The notes: a model not told the origin generated them from the sequence alone. A stretch of 63,399 nucleotides of DNA from Burkholderiales bacterium (GCA_031270015.1 JAISYH010000035.1:1-63399), one strand, 5' to 3'; positions 27,692 to 39,898 are shown, counted from the first letter of the stretch. A program made the numbers and translations.

Positions 27692-30544
27692 TTATGCGTA
27701 TTTTCGTACTTCGCCATCGCCGAACAAATTATCGACGCAACGACCGCATAGTGTCGGATGGTGAGGATCGCGCCCGACATCGTAACGCCAATGCCAGCAA
27801 CGTTCGCATTTCACGCCGCCAGATGGCGTCACTATTACCTCGCACGTTTCGCCCCGCTCAATCGTCGCAGCGGAAGTAATCAGCACAAAACGTAAATCGT
27901 CTTGTAAAGTCGCCACCAGATCAAAATCGTCTTTCGGCAAAATGAGTTTCACCTCTGCCTGTAGTGACGAACCAATCTTGCCCATTCCGCGTACATTCTC
28001 CAGCTCTTTCAAAACCAATGCGCGAATATCGGCAATGCGCTGCCATTTGCCGAGCAATTCCTGTTCTTCGGGAATCGAAAATATATCGTCTTTCCAACGA
28101 CGGGTGAAAATCGTTTCTTCGTCAGGATAAACAATCCGCCACGCCTCTTCGCAAGTAAACGAAAGAATCGGTGCCATCAGTTTCAGTATCAAATCGCGAA
28201 TATAAAATAACGCTGTTTGCGCGGAGCGGCGCGCCAAACTCGTTCTCCCCGCCGTATAAAGGCGGTCTTTCAACACGTCGAGATAAAAGCCACCTAATTC
28301 CTCCGAGCAATAGGTTTGTATTTTTTGTACGACCAAATGAAACTCAAATTGCTCATAATCCTTTTGTGCTTCAATCGACAACATATTGGCTTTTGCCAAC
28401 GCGTAGCGATCCATTTCGAACATTTGCTCAAACAGAATTGCGTCTTTGATAATATCGAAGTCGGAGGTGTTACCCATTAGAAAGCATAAAGTATTACGAA
28501 TCCGCCGGTAACTTTCGACGACGCGCTTCAATATTTCATCCGAGATCGATAATTCGCCCGAATAATCGGTGGACGCCGTCCATAACCGCAAAATTTCCGC
28601 GCCCAAAGTATCCGAGACCTGTTGCGGCGCGACGGTGTTGCCGCGCGATTTCGACATTTTGTGTCCGCTACCGTCAACGGTGAAACCATGCGTCAATAAT
28701 GCCTTATAAGGTGGAACGCCGTTCAACATCGACGATACCAAAAGCGACGAATGAAACCAACCGCGATGTTGATCCGATCCCTCAAGATATAAATCAGCGG
28801 GAAACGCTGTTTTATCAGGATGCGAACCCAAATGCAATTCGCGCCCCTGCGGTCCGCCCATCACCGTTTGATGCGTCGATCCTGAATCAAACCAAACATC
28901 GAGCGTATCGGTTAGTTTGCGATATCGTTTTTCTTCGACGCCAAAATCAGCGGCGCTTGATTCAAACCATGATTGAATGCCGTGTTGCTCTACTCTTTCC
29001 GCGACTTTTTCCAAAAGCGCCAGCGAATCAGGATGCAACTCGTCTGTTTCTCGATCGACGAAAAACGGCAGCGGCACACCCCACTGTCGCTGCCGTGACA
29101 GCGTCCAGTCGGGACGATTGGCGATCATCGCGTACAATCTCGCTTTCCCCCACTCTGGATAAAAACGCGTCGCTTCGACGCCCGCCAACGCCGTTTCGCG
29201 CAACGTTGTCGCCGGCTTTACGCTGTTGTATCCGGGCGCATCGTCCATGCTGACAAACCATTGCTGCGTTGCCCGATAAATCACCGGCGTTTTGTGCCGC
29301 CAACAATGCATATAACTATGCGACACTTTTTCAGTATGTAATAAAGCGCCGACTTCCCGCAATTTCTCGACGATTTTCGGATTGGCATCCCAAATCATCA
29401 TGCCGCCGAAAAATGGCAAGCTCTCTTTGAAACGTCCATCGCCCTGCACCGGACTAATTATTTCCTCGTCTTTCATTCCGTACTGGCGGCATGTGTGAAA
29501 ATCGTCGACGCCATACGCCGGAGAACTGTGGACGATTCCCGTTCCCGTATCTATCGTCACGAAGTCGCCAAGATACACTGGCGAAATACGATCATAAAAT
29601 GGATGCATGAATTCCAAACGTTCCAATGCAGCACCATTGACGGTAGCGATGATTTCGCCTTCCAGACCGTAACGTTTCAGGCATGATTCGACCAAATCTT
29701 TGGCTAAAATCAAATATCGCTCATCGGCGACTTTCAGCAACGCATAACTAATATCAGGATGGAGGTTCAACGCCTGGTTTGATGGAATCGTCCACGGCGT
29801 CGTCGTCCAGATAACTCCCTGAATCAATCCGTCTGGCGCTCGTTTCAACGCGAACGCTTGTGCCAACTTCGCGCGATGATCTTCCTTCAATGTAAAACCA
29901 ACATCAATAGCGCTGTCCTTCCGATCTTCGTATTCGATCTCGGCTTCCGCCAAAGCGCTGCCGCAATCAAAACACCAATTCACTGGCTTCAAGCCGCGAT
30001 AAATAAAACCACGCTTCAATATTTCGCCAAGCACCCGTATTTCGTTGGCTTCGTTCTTATAGGTCATTGTTAGATAAGCGTCGTCCCAATCCCCCAATAC
30101 ACCGAGACGCTCAAAACCTTTTTTCTGCTTCTCTACCTGTTCTTGCGCATAAGCGCGGCAAAGACGCAGCGTTTCCGCCGTCGATAAATGTTTCCCGTGT
30201 GTTTTTTCGATCTGTATCTCGGTTGGCATTCCGTGACAATCCCAACCAGGAACATACGGCGCATCGAATCCTGCCATCGTTTTACTTTTGACAATAATAT
30301 CTTTTAGGATTTTATTGACCGCGTGACCGATATGAATATCGCCGTTGGCGTACGGCGGTCCGTCGTGCAACACAAAACGCGGTCTGCCTGCGCAAGCTTC
30401 GCGGACCACCTGATAAATTTTCTTCTGCCGCCACTCGGCAACCCATATCGGCTCGCGCTTCGCCAGATTGCCGCGCATCGGAAACGGCGTTTCCGGTAAA
30501 TTCAATGTGGCTCGATAATCGTCTTTTTTAGTTTCTGACATCAT
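27692..30544 (-). CDS. ileS: Isoleucyl-tRNA synthetase
   Basis: 950 residues, class Ia. HIGH motif in [17 protein letters not shown] and KMSKS in [13 protein letters not shown] large CP1 editing domain lies between them ([11 protein letters not shown] region). The C-terminus has the zinc-binding pair of cysteines (CERCWHWR and LCGRCVDNL), as in the bacterial mupirocin-sensitive type. Seven bases separate it from ribF and 33 from lspA, so it belongs to one operon. Confidence 0.97.
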   Translation of the reverse strand: MMSETKKDDYRATLNLPETPFPMRGNLAKREPIWVAEWRQKKIYQVVREACAGRPRFVLHDGPPYANGDIHIGHAVNKILKDIIVKSKTMAGFDAPYVPGWDCHGMPTEIQIEKTHGKHLSTAETLRLCRAYAQEQVEKQKKGFERLGVLGDWDDAYLTMTYKNEANEIRVLGEILKRGFIYRGLKPVNWCFDCGSALAEAEIEYEDRKDSAIDVGFTLKEDHRAKLAQAFALKRAPDGLIQGVIWTTTPWTIPSNQALNLHPDISYALLKVADERYLILAKDLVESCLKRYGLEGEIIATVNGAALERLEFMHPFYDRISPVYLGDFVTIDTGTGIVHSSPAYGVDDFHTCRQYGMKDEEIISPVQGDGRFKESLPFFGGMMIWDANPKIVEKLREVGALLHTEKVSHSYMHCWRHKTPVIYRATQQWFVSMDDAPGYNSVKPATTLRETALAGVEATRFYPEWGKARLYAMIANRPDWTLSRQRQWGVPLPFFVDRETDELHPDSLALLEKVAERVEQHGIQSWFESSAADFGVEEKRYRKLTDTLDVWFDSGSTHQTVMGGPQGRELHLGSHPDKTAFPADLYLEGSDQHRGWFHSSLLVSSMLNGVPPYKALLTHGFTVDGSGHKMSKSRGNTVAPQQVSDTLGAEILRLWTASTDYSGELSISDEILKRVVESYRRIRNTLCFLMGNTSDFDIIKDAILFEQMFEMDRYALAKANMLSIEAQKDYEQFEFHLVVQKIQTYCSEELGGFYLDVLKDRLYTAGRTSLARRSAQTALFYIRDLILKLMAPILSFTCEEAWRIVYPDEETIFTRRWKDDIFSIPEEQELLGKWQRIADIRALVLKELENVRGMGKIGSSLQAEVKLILPKDDFDLVATLQDDLRFVLITSAATIERGETCEVIVTPSGGVKCERCWHWRYDVGRDPHHPTLCGRCVDNLFGDGEVRKYA

Positions 30545-30550
30545 TGTCTC

Positions 30551-31492
30551 TCACTTGCAATCATTATCCGTTTCTTGGAAATAGCGGCGCGCCCAGCGCG
30601 CGTCTTCTTCGATCTGTTTCACCAGCGCGTTTACGTCGGCAAAACGCGCTTCATCCCGTATTCGCGCGACGAACTCCACCTCAATATTATGCCCGTAGGC
30701 ATTTTCGTCGAAGTCGAAAAGATGCGCTTCCAGTATTGGCGACGCGTTCTGCTTCACTGTGGGACGCACACCCAAACTGGCGATACCGTAGCGCGTCTTG
30801 CCAAGACCGCGCACCCGAACGGCAAAAACGCCGGAAATCGCCGGCTTCAGCGATAACGGCAGATTCAGTGTCGGAAAACCAATTTTCCTGCCACGCTGAT
30901 CGCCTCGACGCACTCGTCCGCTAATCGAATACGGGCGACCGAGCAATATTTGGGCGGTCTCCAAATCATTTTTCAACAACGCTTCCCGAACCGCCGTGGA
31001 CGAAATGCGCATTCCCGCATATTGAATCGTTTCCATCTCTTCAATTAAAAAAGCATTGTCGCGCCCTCGCAAAAACGCCAAATTGCCGACGCGCCCTTTA
31101 CCGAAATTCGCTTCGCCACTGATCAACAACCAGCGCACCAGCATCATTTCCGTCAGAAAAACGTCAGTGAAACAATCTGCGGGCATCAGCGCAAGACGTT
31201 CGTCAAAACGCAACAAGTAAATGCGTTCGATTCCGGTTTCGGCGATACGCTGCAAGCGTTCCCGCAACTGTAACAATTTTGCTGGCGCGCGTTCTTTCAT
31301 GAAATATTCGCGCGGCGTCGGTTCGAACGTTAATACCGACGGCACGAAATCGAGGTCGCTCGCCGCCTCGCAAACTCGCCGCAACATCGCCTGATGACCG
31401 AGGTGCATGCCATCGAAGCTGCCTAGCGCCAACGCGACCGGCTTATCACGCTCTGTCGGCGAAAGAATAGGTAATGAACGAAAAACCTTCAC
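30551..31492 (-). CDS. ribF: Bifunctional riboflavin kinase / FAD synthetase
   Basis: 313 residues from GTG 31492, chosen because KVFRSLPIL is the usual N-terminus of the family; a TTG four codons earlier is the alternative. The FMN adenylyltransferase domain has GSFDGMHLGHQAML and ISSTAVREALL. The C-terminal kinase domain has GRPYSISGRVRRGDQRGRKI, the GFPTLNL segment and the Glu of ILEAHLFDFDENAYG. It makes FMN and FAD from riboflavin. First gene of the ribF-ileS-lspA-ispH operon. Confidence 0.95.
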   Translation of the reverse strand: MKVFRSLPILSPTERDKPVALALGSFDGMHLGHQAMLRRVCEAASDLDFVPSVLTFEPTPREYFMKERAPAKLLQLRERLQRIAETGIERIYLLRFDERLALMPADCFTDVFLTEMMLVRWLLISGEANFGKGRVGNLAFLRGRDNAFLIEEMETIQYAGMRISSTAVREALLKNDLETAQILLGRPYSISGRVRRGDQRGRKIGFPTLNLPLSLKPAISGVFAVRVRGLGKTRYGIASLGVRPTVKQNASPILEAHLFDFDENAYGHNIEVEFVARIRDEARFADVNALVKQIEEDARWARRYFQETDNDCK

Positions 31493-31504
31493 AAAATGCC
31501 ACAA

Positions 31505-31953
31505 AGCTTTCCCACCCGACTTCAGCCGAGCGCAAAAATTCGTAAAGTGTCAGATTTTAACCCAATTATCGTACGGATAATAGAGATCAGATTTCTTTAG
31601 CCTATGAGTAACTTTGTCATTTTTGACTCTGGCAGACGGATTGCTTTTTACGTGACGCCACCAATTTTCCCCGAACATGGAAAAATAGGGCACCAATGAC
31701 CATTTTTGTCTGTCCGCATCCCATGCCGTCTAATCGGCTCCCGCGAAGCTCAGCTCACTTACTTCGAGAGACCTCCCGCTTGCAGAGTTTCAGAGAATTG
31801 TATGCAAGGAACGATACGCCCGTATACCTTATTGACCGCAAAATAAAAAAGACATAACAAAAAATCGTTATAAATTTCTCTTCGCTATATACTATAAAGA
31901 TAATAAATACGCGCTTCGTTCGTTCCGTTGCCAAGAAAATAATGTTATTACCT
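31505..31953. other. Intergenic region without recognisable gene
   Basis: About 450 bp between ribF and the MFS transporter gene (both minus). The part nearest ribF should carry its promoter. The rest, 31750-31950, becomes strongly A/T-rich. I see no protein-like frame, tRNA or clear terminator. Confidence 0.4.
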
Positions 31954-33339
31954 TTACGGTTGCCACTTATAAAACCTTGCCGCCGATGCATAAATACCAA
32001 AAAGGCAAAAACCCGAAAATATTACGCAAGTCAAATGCAGGCTTTTCATAAATGCTTCCTGATTGCTTGCAGACACTTCCGCTACACCCAAGTAAATATG
32101 AATTGCCAGCGTCGCAATCGCAATACTGGAGGCTTGCCCGATCAGACGCGCCGTTCCAGTCACCGCTGATGCCATTCCATAATATTTCTTATCGACAGAA
32201 TTCATAATTACATTTGTATTCGGCGACGCGAACATGCCAAAACCAACGCCGAAGAAAATCAAAATACCAATCAACTGCGTCCATGCCGTCGTCGGCGTCA
32301 AAAAACATAAACCCAATATTGCTAACGATACGAAAATCATACCGCCGGTGGCAATACGCGACGGGTCGATGCGTTCTGACCATCGCCCCGCCAACAAGGT
32401 GAATATGATTTGCGCGATTGGCTGCAACATCAGAAAAAAACCGGCTTGCTGCGCGTCCAATCCGCGCACGATTTGCAGATAAAGACTGAGCAGAAAGGTC
32501 GGCGCGGCAATGGTGAGATAATTGATCATTGCGGCGATCGTCGAAAAACGAAAAGTGCGATTGCCGCTAAACAGGTTCAAATCCAGTATGGGATAGCAGC
32601 AACGCTTTTCATAAATGACGAATGCTACTGCCGCGATAACGCCACATAAAAGCAGTAACCAACTTTCGAGATTTGGCATCAACGAAAGCCCATAAATCAT
32701 CGCAAACAGCGAAAATGCGTAGACGAGCGATCCTTTCACATCGAATGGCTCGTTCTGCGCCTCTCGCCATTCCTCGTCAATCACCGCCAGAGAAGTCAAT
32801 ATAGCGATAAAACCGGCAACAAAGCAAATAAAGAAAATACTGCGCCAGCCAAAGTTATGCGCCAAAATGCCACCCAAAAACGGACCGGACGCCAATGCGA
32901 AGTAAACCACTGCAGAGTTGATCCCCAATATCAGTCCACGCTTTTGAGTCGGAAACAAAGTGACGAGTATCGCCATCGCCGTGCCAAACATCATGGCGCT
33001 GCCAATTCCGGTGAGCGCGCGAAAAATAATCAATGAAGCAGGCGACCATGCGATTCCGCACAATAACGACCCGACCGAAAATAAGGCGATACCCAAAATA
33101 TAAATCTTTCTTCGTCCCAATAAGTCGCCGATACGCGCGGCGGACATTTGAAACATGGCGCAGACCAATAGGTACGCGGAAACGACCAAGCTGAGCGTCA
33201 CAGCGTTCATTCCGAGATCGCGAGCGATATGCGGTAATGCAAGATTGAGCGACGAACCGACAAATGGCACCAAAAACGAAGTGATCGAAATGGCAATCAG
33301 CGCAGCGATTGCTTTTTTTTCGTTATGCATCATCGACAA
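31954..33339 (-). CDS. MFS transporter, drug:H+ antiporter-2 type (14 TM)
   Basis: 461 residues with about fourteen hydrophobic segments. The N-terminal motif D1-like [13 protein letters not shown] and motif [15 protein letters not shown] are present. Motif C of exporters is [21 protein letters not shown]. These mark the DHA2/EmrB-QacA group of drug:proton antiporters; the substrate cannot be told. It overlaps the end of mutS by 17 bases and so is probably co-transcribed, an unusual pairing. The first of two nearby ATGs (33339, 33333) is not certain. Confidence 0.88.
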   Translation of the reverse strand: MSMMHNEKKAIAALIAISITSFLVPFVGSSLNLALPHIARDLGMNAVTLSLVVSAYLLVCAMFQMSAARIGDLLGRRKIYILGIALFSVGSLLCGIAWSPASLIIFRALTGIGSAMMFGTAMAILVTLFPTQKRGLILGINSAVVYFALASGPFLGGILAHNFGWRSIFFICFVAGFIAILTSLAVIDEEWREAQNEPFDVKGSLVYAFSLFAMIYGLSLMPNLESWLLLLCGVIAAVAFVIYEKRCCYPILDLNLFSGNRTFRFSTIAAMINYLTIAAPTFLLSLYLQIVRGLDAQQAGFFLMLQPIAQIIFTLLAGRWSERIDPSRIATGGMIFVSLAILGLCFLTPTTAWTQLIGILIFFGVGFGMFASPNTNVIMNSVDKKYYGMASAVTGTARLIGQASSIAIATLAIHIYLGVAEVSASNQEAFMKSLHLTCVIFSGFCLFGIYASAARFYKWQP

Positions 33340-35920
33340 AACGTTTTTTCAATTCATAAAGATGCGCCAGCGCATCGCGTGGCGACAACGAATCAATATC
33401 AAGCTCTTTGAGCGCGCAAATGAATTCGTTGTCTTTATATTCCGGCTTTTCTTGGATTGCCCCTGAATGCGCAACAAACAAATCACCCTGACGGGTATCG
33501 CGTATCCCCATCTGTTCTAGGCGAACGAGATAAGCGCGCGCTTGGCGCACCGTGTCAGCGGGTACGCCCGCCAATTTTGCTACCTGCAAACCATAACTCT
33601 GACTCGCCGGTCCGTCGGCGACACTATGCAAAAACACGATTCCCTTTTTATGTTCGATCGCGTCGAAATGCACATTGGCGCACCCGTCTATCTCGGCAGG
33701 CAACGCGGTGAGTTCAAAGTAATGCGTGGCGAAAAGCGTCAAGGAGCGATTGATCAGTGCTAAACGCTGCGCGATTGCCCACGCCAACGCCAACCCGTCG
33801 AACGTCGATGTCCCGCGACCGATTTCATCGATCAATACCAGGCTTTGTTCCGTCGCGCGATTGATGATGAACGCCGCTTCGGTCATCTCCATCATGAAAG
33901 TCGAACGACCGCCTGCAAGATCGTCGGCGGCGCCGATACGTGTGAAAATCGCGTCAAGAGGACCAATGTCGGCTTTTTTCGCGGGAACGAACATACCGCA
34001 ATAAGCAAGTAACGCAATAATCGCCGTCTGCCGCATATATGTCGATTTGCCGCCCATATTAGGTCCCGTCACGATCAATAATCGTCGCATGGTGTCCAAA
34101 GTCAGATCGTTTGGAATGAAATGCTCAACCTGCCTTTCGACGACGAGATGTCGCCCAGCCTCGATTGTCAATCCGCGCGTCGATTGAAAATGCGGTCTCG
34201 TCAAATCGAGATCGACTGCTCGCCGGGAGAGGTTGACCAATACGTCGAGTTGCGCGAGCGACGCGGCGATTGCCTGTAATGTCGGAATTGCCTCCTCGAA
34301 TGTAACGAGCAACTGATCAAATAAATATTTTTCACGCTTCAACGCCCGCTCTTGCGCTGATAACGCTTTATCTTCAAATGCCTTGAGTTCTGGCGTAATA
34401 TAACGTTCGGCGTTTTTCAGTGTTTGACGACGCCGATAATGATCGGGAACTTTATCCGCTTGCGCGTGCGTGACTTCAATATAAAAACCGTGTACGCGAT
34501 TATATTCGACTTTCAATGTCGAAATGCCGGTTTGTTCGCGTTCGCGCTGTTCGAGATCGAGTAAAAACGCGCCGCAGTCTTTATCAAGTACGCGTAATTC
34601 ATCGAGCTCTTTATCGAAACCTTCGGCAATCACGCCGCCGTCTCGAAGATGCGTTGCCGGTTCCGTCCGAATTGCTCGCGTCAACGTTTCCTGCCAAACG
34701 GGTTCGACATTGTATAATATAGCGCTAATATTGTCGATCAGCGTTGCTGAAAGTTTTTGCGTTTCATTGACAATCGGAGATAGTAACGCCAAAGTATCAC
34801 GTAATGAGGAAAGGTCGCGTGGTCGCGCGCTTTTCAGTGCAATACGCGCGGCAATACGTTCGACGTCGGCGCAACGCTTGAGCAACAATGAAAGCTCATG
34901 CGCCGTCGGCGATTGCTCCATCAATATTTCTATTGAGGCATGACGCAACGCCGCTCGATGCGTGTCACGTAACGGTTGCGTCAACCACGCTCGCAATAAA
35001 CGGCTGCCCGCCACAGTATCACAATAGTCGAGCGTCGAAAGTAATGTCGGCGAAGTTTCGCCGCTTAATGTCGAAACTATTTCCAAACTGCGTTTCGTCG
35101 CTGAATCGAGTTGTAATAATTCGTTTTCGGATTCGATCCCCAACGAAATCACGTGCGCCAAAGAAGAATCATCGTTCGCCTGTGTCGCGTTTGCGTAAGT
35201 TAATAATGCTCCTGCCGCACGAGTCGCCAATGGGTAATCGACAACACCGAAGGCATCGAGTCGCGCAACATCAAATTGCTTTAGTAACACGCGTTCGGCG
35301 TTTGTCGCATCAAAATACCACTCCGGCAATGACCGAGGCGGTAACAAATACCATGCCGCCGCTCGTTCCTCATCTTCGGCGATCAACCATTCGGCAGGCT
35401 CGATGCGCTCAAGTATATTCGTTACTTCACTTAATGAGGCTTCCGTCAGTATAAATCGACCCGAAGCAAAGTTCAGCCAAGCGATGCCGATACGTTCCGC
35501 TTCAACACAACAAGCCACCAGAGGACGATCGTGCCGCGCGTCAAGCAGATTGGCGTCGCTCAACGTTCCCGGCGAAACGATTCTCGTAATTTTGCGCTCG
35601 ACCGGACCTTTGCTCATTACGGGATCACCGATCTGTTCGACGATCACCACCGTTTCGCCGAGCTTCATCAGTCTTGCCAAATATTGATCCACCGCATGAT
35701 ACGGTACACCGGCCATCGGAATGGGTTGTCCCATAAACCGTCCGCGAGAAGTCAACGTGATGTCGAGCAAACGCGCGGCACATTTGGCATCCTCAAAAAA
35801 CAATTCGTAAAAATCGCCCATCCGATAAAATATAAGTTTATCGGGATGCAACGACTTAAAGCCGAGATACTGTTGCATCATCGGCGTATGCGTTTGGGCG
35901 GAAGGCGTATTCTCTTTCAA
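33323..35920 (-). CDS. mutS: DNA mismatch repair protein MutS
   Basis: 865 residues. The N-terminal mismatch-binding domain has the Phe-x-Glu wedge in [15 protein letters not shown]. Connector, lever and clamp domains follow. The ATPase has Walker [11 protein letters not shown], then [18 protein letters not shown] and FATHYFELT. The only in-frame start upstream of the conserved HTPMMQQYL is TTG 35920, with no clear Shine-Dalgarno, so translation may be weak. No mutL in the window. It would restrain the slippage expected at the G10 and heptamer repeats only partly, since long SSRs slip even with MutS. Confidence 0.95.
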   Translation of the reverse strand: MKENTPSAQTHTPMMQQYLGFKSLHPDKLIFYRMGDFYELFFEDAKCAARLLDITLTSRGRFMGQPIPMAGVPYHAVDQYLARLMKLGETVVIVEQIGDPVMSKGPVERKITRIVSPGTLSDANLLDARHDRPLVACCVEAERIGIAWLNFASGRFILTEASLSEVTNILERIEPAEWLIAEDEERAAAWYLLPPRSLPEWYFDATNAERVLLKQFDVARLDAFGVVDYPLATRAAGALLTYANATQANDDSSLAHVISLGIESENELLQLDSATKRSLEIVSTLSGETSPTLLSTLDYCDTVAGSRLLRAWLTQPLRDTHRAALRHASIEILMEQSPTAHELSLLLKRCADVERIAARIALKSARPRDLSSLRDTLALLSPIVNETQKLSATLIDNISAILYNVEPVWQETLTRAIRTEPATHLRDGGVIAEGFDKELDELRVLDKDCGAFLLDLEQREREQTGISTLKVEYNRVHGFYIEVTHAQADKVPDHYRRRQTLKNAERYITPELKAFEDKALSAQERALKREKYLFDQLLVTFEEAIPTLQAIAASLAQLDVLVNLSRRAVDLDLTRPHFQSTRGLTIEAGRHLVVERQVEHFIPNDLTLDTMRRLLIVTGPNMGGKSTYMRQTAIIALLAYCGMFVPAKKADIGPLDAIFTRIGAADDLAGGRSTFMMEMTEAAFIINRATEQSLVLIDEIGRGTSTFDGLALAWAIAQRLALINRSLTLFATHYFELTALPAEIDGCANVHFDAIEHKKGIVFLHSVADGPASQSYGLQVAKLAGVPADTVRQARAYLVRLEQMGIRDTRQGDLFVAHSGAIQEKPEYKDNEFICALKELDIDSLSPRDALAHLYELKKRFVDDA

Positions 35921-35966
35921 AGTAATCTACAGTAATGAGAAGTCAATATATCCGGCATCATGATGG

Positions 35967-37769
35967 TCAGTCGCTTGCATCAACGTTTTTACGATTATTT
36001 TGTGTTCCCTGAGAAGACATGGCTACTGCCATGTTTTTACAACGCCCCCGTTCTATTTTGATCTGTTCGCACCAATGCGTGAGGTTAAGGTTTGCGCCTT
36101 CCGACCAGCCCGCAACCAATATTTGATAACCAACCCTCAACGTCCGTACCACATTATTCCAATACGGCACCACCATTTTTTCGGTTTCCCGTGATTCATG
36201 GATTGCATTGTTGTACGTATCGTATAAATCGATGAGCCGATGTCGCAACCGCGCTTGTCGCCGCAACAATTCTTCTGAACCGACATCTCCTGTTGCGAGC
36301 ATGTTCAACGACGCTTCGGAAGCATCCAAAGTTTCCGATAAGATTTCCGGCAATTGTCTTTCGCCCGATCGAGCAAAAACGATAAATAAAACAAAATAGG
36401 CTACTAATACGCCCAATAACGTATCCACGCCACGCGCAAACAACAAATTATCGGGTGACCCTATTACATTGACAGCAATCAATAACGAGCCGGGCGTGAC
36501 AAACGCCGCTGCCAGCGCATAATTTCTCAGGATCAGCATTTCGACGATAAACTGCATGATGCCTATCGTCAGAACCAGCCATAAGCCGTGCGGATTGATC
36601 AATATCAGTATTTCTGCCAACAGCAACCCAAGCAACGTTCCCATCAAACGCAACCAGCCTCTTTGCAATAATATCTTTCTTCCAGCGCTTTGATGCAACA
36701 CCAGAACCGCCGTCGTAATTGCCCAAAACGCCTGGTTCATTCCCAGAGTCAACGCCAGCGCGCCAGAAAGCGCGGAAGCGATGATCACTCTAATGGTACA
36801 ACGGCGCACTTCGGAATAACGGCGGAAAAAACCATCCATGATTAATTCGCTCGCGCGCCAGCCTTGAACTGTGCGATTCACTTCCTGAATATCTCCAACG
36901 CTACGTGCCGTTACCGAAACACGGCGTGTCGGCAAACGTCCAGCTTCTTCTACTAGAGCATTGCTCAATGCCAATAATGCGTCACTCGCCGAATCACGGC
37001 GGTTCACTGCGGCAAACAAACGATTGATACGGCGATTCAATTTTTGATAGGGCGTTTCCAGTGGGGTGCCTTTTAACATTTCCAAAGAAGTTTGCAACGA
37101 CGATGCTGCCAAATAGCGCGCCGCTTCTTCACCGGGTGTTCCCAAGGAATGTACCAAAGAACGGACCGCTCGCGCGGCAGCGATTACAATTCTTCGCTGT
37201 GGTCCATTTGGATAAATCAAATAGCCAGTCATTTGTACACACCACGCAATAATCCCACCACCAGCGACGAGCAATAACGTCTGCCATAGCGGTGTCGCTT
37301 TCCCGTGAATCATCACGCCCATCGTACATGCCAAAACAAACATATACGCGCCGGGCGAACCGACATTCAAACTGTTGCAAATCCATACCGTCACGCCCGC
37401 GAACAACGCCACCGTCAATACGCCAAACCATGTCGTGACCGCACCCAACGAACCAAGCGCGACGGCTATCGTCAAACCTACTACCGCCCACGCCAAAATC
37501 AATGCGCGCCGATGATACGCCTGCTGCGCACCGTATAAACCGGCGAAACCACCCAATGTCGCAATCAGTCCTTCAATCTCATAGCCAAGCAACCAGCCGA
37601 TCGTCGCGGGCAACGCCATACATAAAGCCGCGCGCACTGAAAATGGCCCACGCCCGCGCACATCGTGCCAGACGAACAACGCCCGCACCGACAACGGAGA
37701 AACATTAGACGATGTCGGCGGCGCGGGTAAAGAAGTTTCCTTGTTTTTCATTGGCGCACGATTAATCAT
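35967..37769 (-). CDS. FUSC-family inner membrane transporter
   Basis: 600 residues with two blocks of about five to six membrane helices each (about 45-190 and 345-470). A cytosolic region lies between them and a C-terminal tail after. This is the fusaric-acid resistance / aromatic-acid exporter layout (FUSC, YccS/AaeB-like). Visible landmarks include VRAALCMALPATIGWLLG, WLRLMGTLLGLLLAE and RGVDTLLGVLVAYFVLF. It exports aromatic or amphipathic compounds in characterised members; substrate unknown. It lies between tyrA and mutS. The ATG has no strong ribosome site; another ATG lies six codons in. Confidence 0.82.
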   Translation of the reverse strand: MINRAPMKNKETSLPAPPTSSNVSPLSVRALFVWHDVRGRGPFSVRAALCMALPATIGWLLGYEIEGLIATLGGFAGLYGAQQAYHRRALILAWAVVGLTIAVALGSLGAVTTWFGVLTVALFAGVTVWICNSLNVGSPGAYMFVLACTMGVMIHGKATPLWQTLLLVAGGGIIAWCVQMTGYLIYPNGPQRRIVIAAARAVRSLVHSLGTPGEEAARYLAASSLQTSLEMLKGTPLETPYQKLNRRINRLFAAVNRRDSASDALLALSNALVEEAGRLPTRRVSVTARSVGDIQEVNRTVQGWRASELIMDGFFRRYSEVRRCTIRVIIASALSGALALTLGMNQAFWAITTAVLVLHQSAGRKILLQRGWLRLMGTLLGLLLAEILILINPHGLWLVLTIGIMQFIVEMLILRNYALAAAFVTPGSLLIAVNVIGSPDNLLFARGVDTLLGVLVAYFVLFIVFARSGERQLPEILSETLDASEASLNMLATGDVGSEELLRRQARLRHRLIDLYDTYNNAIHESRETEKMVVPYWNNVVRTLRVGYQILVAGWSEGANLNLTHWCEQIKIERGRCKNMAVAMSSQGTQNNRKNVDASD

Positions 37770-37810
37770 AATCGATTTTTTGGATCCTTCAATGGAATAT
37801 TTTCTGATAT

Positions 37811-38716
37811 TTATTTTTCGTCATTATCCTGCATCCAACCTCGTCGCGCCTCACTGGCTATTCGTAAACGCCGTATCAGCGCGTCCCGATCATCTTGCGC
37901 AATTTCCGAACGCAACTCCGTCAATATTTCCGCGAATACATCGATTTCTTTGATCACGGCTTCGCGGTTATCGCAAGCAATGTCGCGCCACATCTCTGGC
38001 GAGCTTGCCGCAATCCGCGTGAAATCCCGAAATCCGCTGCCCGCATATTGAAAAAACACTTCCGCCTCGCTACGTCGCGCCAATTCAGCGACCAACGCGA
38101 AGGCCAACATATGCGGCAGATGCGAAACAGCGGCAAACACGGTGTCGTGTTGCAGCGGCGACATCCTGCGAACTTGTGCGCCGCAAGTTTCCCAAAACGC
38201 AACGACAGCCTCCACGCACTGAAAATCCGTTTCAGGCAATGGCGTAATGATCACTTTCCGTCCTTCGTAGAGCGTCGCAAAAGCCGCCGCCGCACCCGAA
38301 TGTTCCGTGCCGGCAATAGGATGCGCCGGAACGAAACGCGAAAAAGAAACGCGTGGATACATACGGTATTGCTCGCGCGCTGCCGCAATTACGTTTTGCT
38401 TGGTACTGCCCGCCTCGGTAATAATGGCTCTAGGCGATACTACCGGCAAGATACGTTCCAGCAAAACGCCAGTTTGCGCGACTGGCGTCGCCAACAACAC
38501 GATATCAGCAGCAGCGAGTTCATTCGTCCAGTCGGCGTCAAACGTAAACGCTTGATCAATGATCTCGCGTCTGATCGCCTCGTCGAGATTCGATTGTGTC
38601 CGTCCAATACCAATAACTTCTCTTACGACGTTTTTTTCTTTCAAAGCCAAAGCGCACGAACCGCCGATCAACCCAACGCCGAATACCACCATTTTCCCAA
38701 AATCGCGCTTTTTCAT
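37811..38716 (-). CDS. tyrA: Prephenate dehydrogenase
   Basis: 301 residues, single-domain TyrA without fused chorismate mutase. The Rossmann NAD motif is VFGVGLIGGSCALALKE. The catalytic-region AGSTKQNV and the substrate His in PAHPIAGTEHSGA are visible. It oxidises prephenate to 4-hydroxyphenylpyruvate for tyrosine. It overlaps pheA by four bases (ATGA). In relatives hisC and aroA usually accompany these genes; neither is present here. Confidence 0.94.
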   Translation of the reverse strand: MKKRDFGKMVVFGVGLIGGSCALALKEKNVVREVIGIGRTQSNLDEAIRREIIDQAFTFDADWTNELAAADIVLLATPVAQTGVLLERILPVVSPRAIITEAGSTKQNVIAAAREQYRMYPRVSFSRFVPAHPIAGTEHSGAAAAFATLYEGRKVIITPLPETDFQCVEAVVAFWETCGAQVRRMSPLQHDTVFAAVSHLPHMLAFALVAELARRSEAEVFFQYAGSGFRDFTRIAASSPEMWRDIACDNREAVIKEIDVFAEILTELRSEIAQDDRDALIRRLRIASEARRGWMQDNDEK

Positions 38717-39813
38717 TGTTCCGAGACCGCCGCCGGATAAGAGCCCAATACTTTCAAAAACGGCGCCAATGCTTTCAACTCTTTAAGCGCCACTTTGATC
38801 GGCGCATCATCGCAATGACCTTCTATATCGACGAAAAAATAATATTCCCACAACCCTTGTCGCGCCGGACGCGATTCCAGCCGCGTCATTGAGACGCTGT
38901 GTTTTGCCAGTGGCGCCAATAGCGTGTACATCGCGCCGGACTGATTCGGCGCCGACATCACTAGCGAAGTCAAATCACGTCCCGACGGCACGGGCGAATC
39001 TCTGCCCAACACCCAAAACCGCGTCGTGTTATTCGGCATATCCTCAATATGCGAAGCGATGATACTTAAGTGATAACGCGCCGCCGCGTTCTCACCAGCA
39101 ATCGCCGCAGTGTTTTCTTCTTCCGAAGCCAAGCGCGCCGCTTCGGCGTTACTCGCGACCGGGACGCATTGCGTGTTCGGCAAATGCCGAGACAACCATT
39201 GCGCGCATTGCGCAAGCGATTGCGGATGAGAAAATACTTTTTTAATAGTTTCGAGAGAACTTGCTTGCGCGATTAAATTTTGCTGAATCCGCAGCTTTAC
39301 TTCAGCGCAAATCGTCAAGGTAGTGTCGATCATCAAATCGTGCGTTTGTCCGATAGCGCCTTCGGTCGAATTTTCAATCGGCACGACGGCAAAATCGCTC
39401 TGTTTTTTTTCGACGCTGCGCATCACTTCTTCGACACTGGCGAAGGAAATCGTATCGACAAAAATCCCGAATTGCCTCGACACTGCCAGTTCGCTGAACG
39501 TTCCGGCAGGACCCAAATAAGCGACACTCAATTTTTTTTCGAGTGCGCGGCAGGCGCTCATGAATTGACGATACAAATAAGTTATCGTCTCATTATCCAA
39601 AGGACCGGTATTGTCTTTGATAATCCTTTGTAATACTTGCGCTTCACGCTCGGGACGCCAAACCATTTGTTCATTTTTGACGCGACCGATTTCAAGCGCG
39701 TGTTGCGCCCTTTCATTCAATAAGCGCAATAATGCGCCATCGATTGCGTCGATTGCGTCGCGATGAATTTTAATAGACTCTTCATACTGAGAAAGACTGG
39801 ATGGTTTCGCCAT
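38713..39813 (-). CDS. pheA: P-protein: chorismate mutase / prephenate dehydratase
   Basis: 366 residues from ATG 39813, chosen because AGGA lies 8 nt upstream; an ATG at 39831 has none. The N-terminal AroQ chorismate mutase covers about 10-95 (IHRDAIDAIDGALLRLLNER). The prephenate dehydratase domain starts VAYLGPAGTFSELA, with the catalytic VVPIENSTEGAIG and NNTTRFWVLG. The C-terminal ACT domain has the Phe-binding motif TRLESRPARQGLWEYYFF. It routes chorismate to phenylpyruvate with feedback control. It is coupled to tyrA by overlap. Confidence 0.95.
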   Translation of the reverse strand: MAKPSSLSQYEESIKIHRDAIDAIDGALLRLLNERAQHALEIGRVKNEQMVWRPEREAQVLQRIIKDNTGPLDNETITYLYRQFMSACRALEKKLSVAYLGPAGTFSELAVSRQFGIFVDTISFASVEEVMRSVEKKQSDFAVVPIENSTEGAIGQTHDLMIDTTLTICAEVKLRIQQNLIAQASSLETIKKVFSHPQSLAQCAQWLSRHLPNTQCVPVASNAEAARLASEEENTAAIAGENAAARYHLSIIASHIEDMPNNTTRFWVLGRDSPVPSGRDLTSLVMSAPNQSGAMYTLLAPLAKHSVSMTRLESRPARQGLWEYYFFVDIEGHCDDAPIKVALKELKALAPFLKVLGSYPAAVSEQ

Positions 39814-39898
39814 ATGGTGATTCCTGCTCATTTAATTATCTTCGAAAAACGGATATATGATTTTACACGAAAACGGCAGTCACTTGCCATACTCTTAG

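Noticed and set aside
31755-32000. 81-codon minus-strand frame in the ribF-MFS gap
   Set aside because: It overlaps the 3' end of the MFS gene, lacks a ribosome site and reads as A/T-rich noise.
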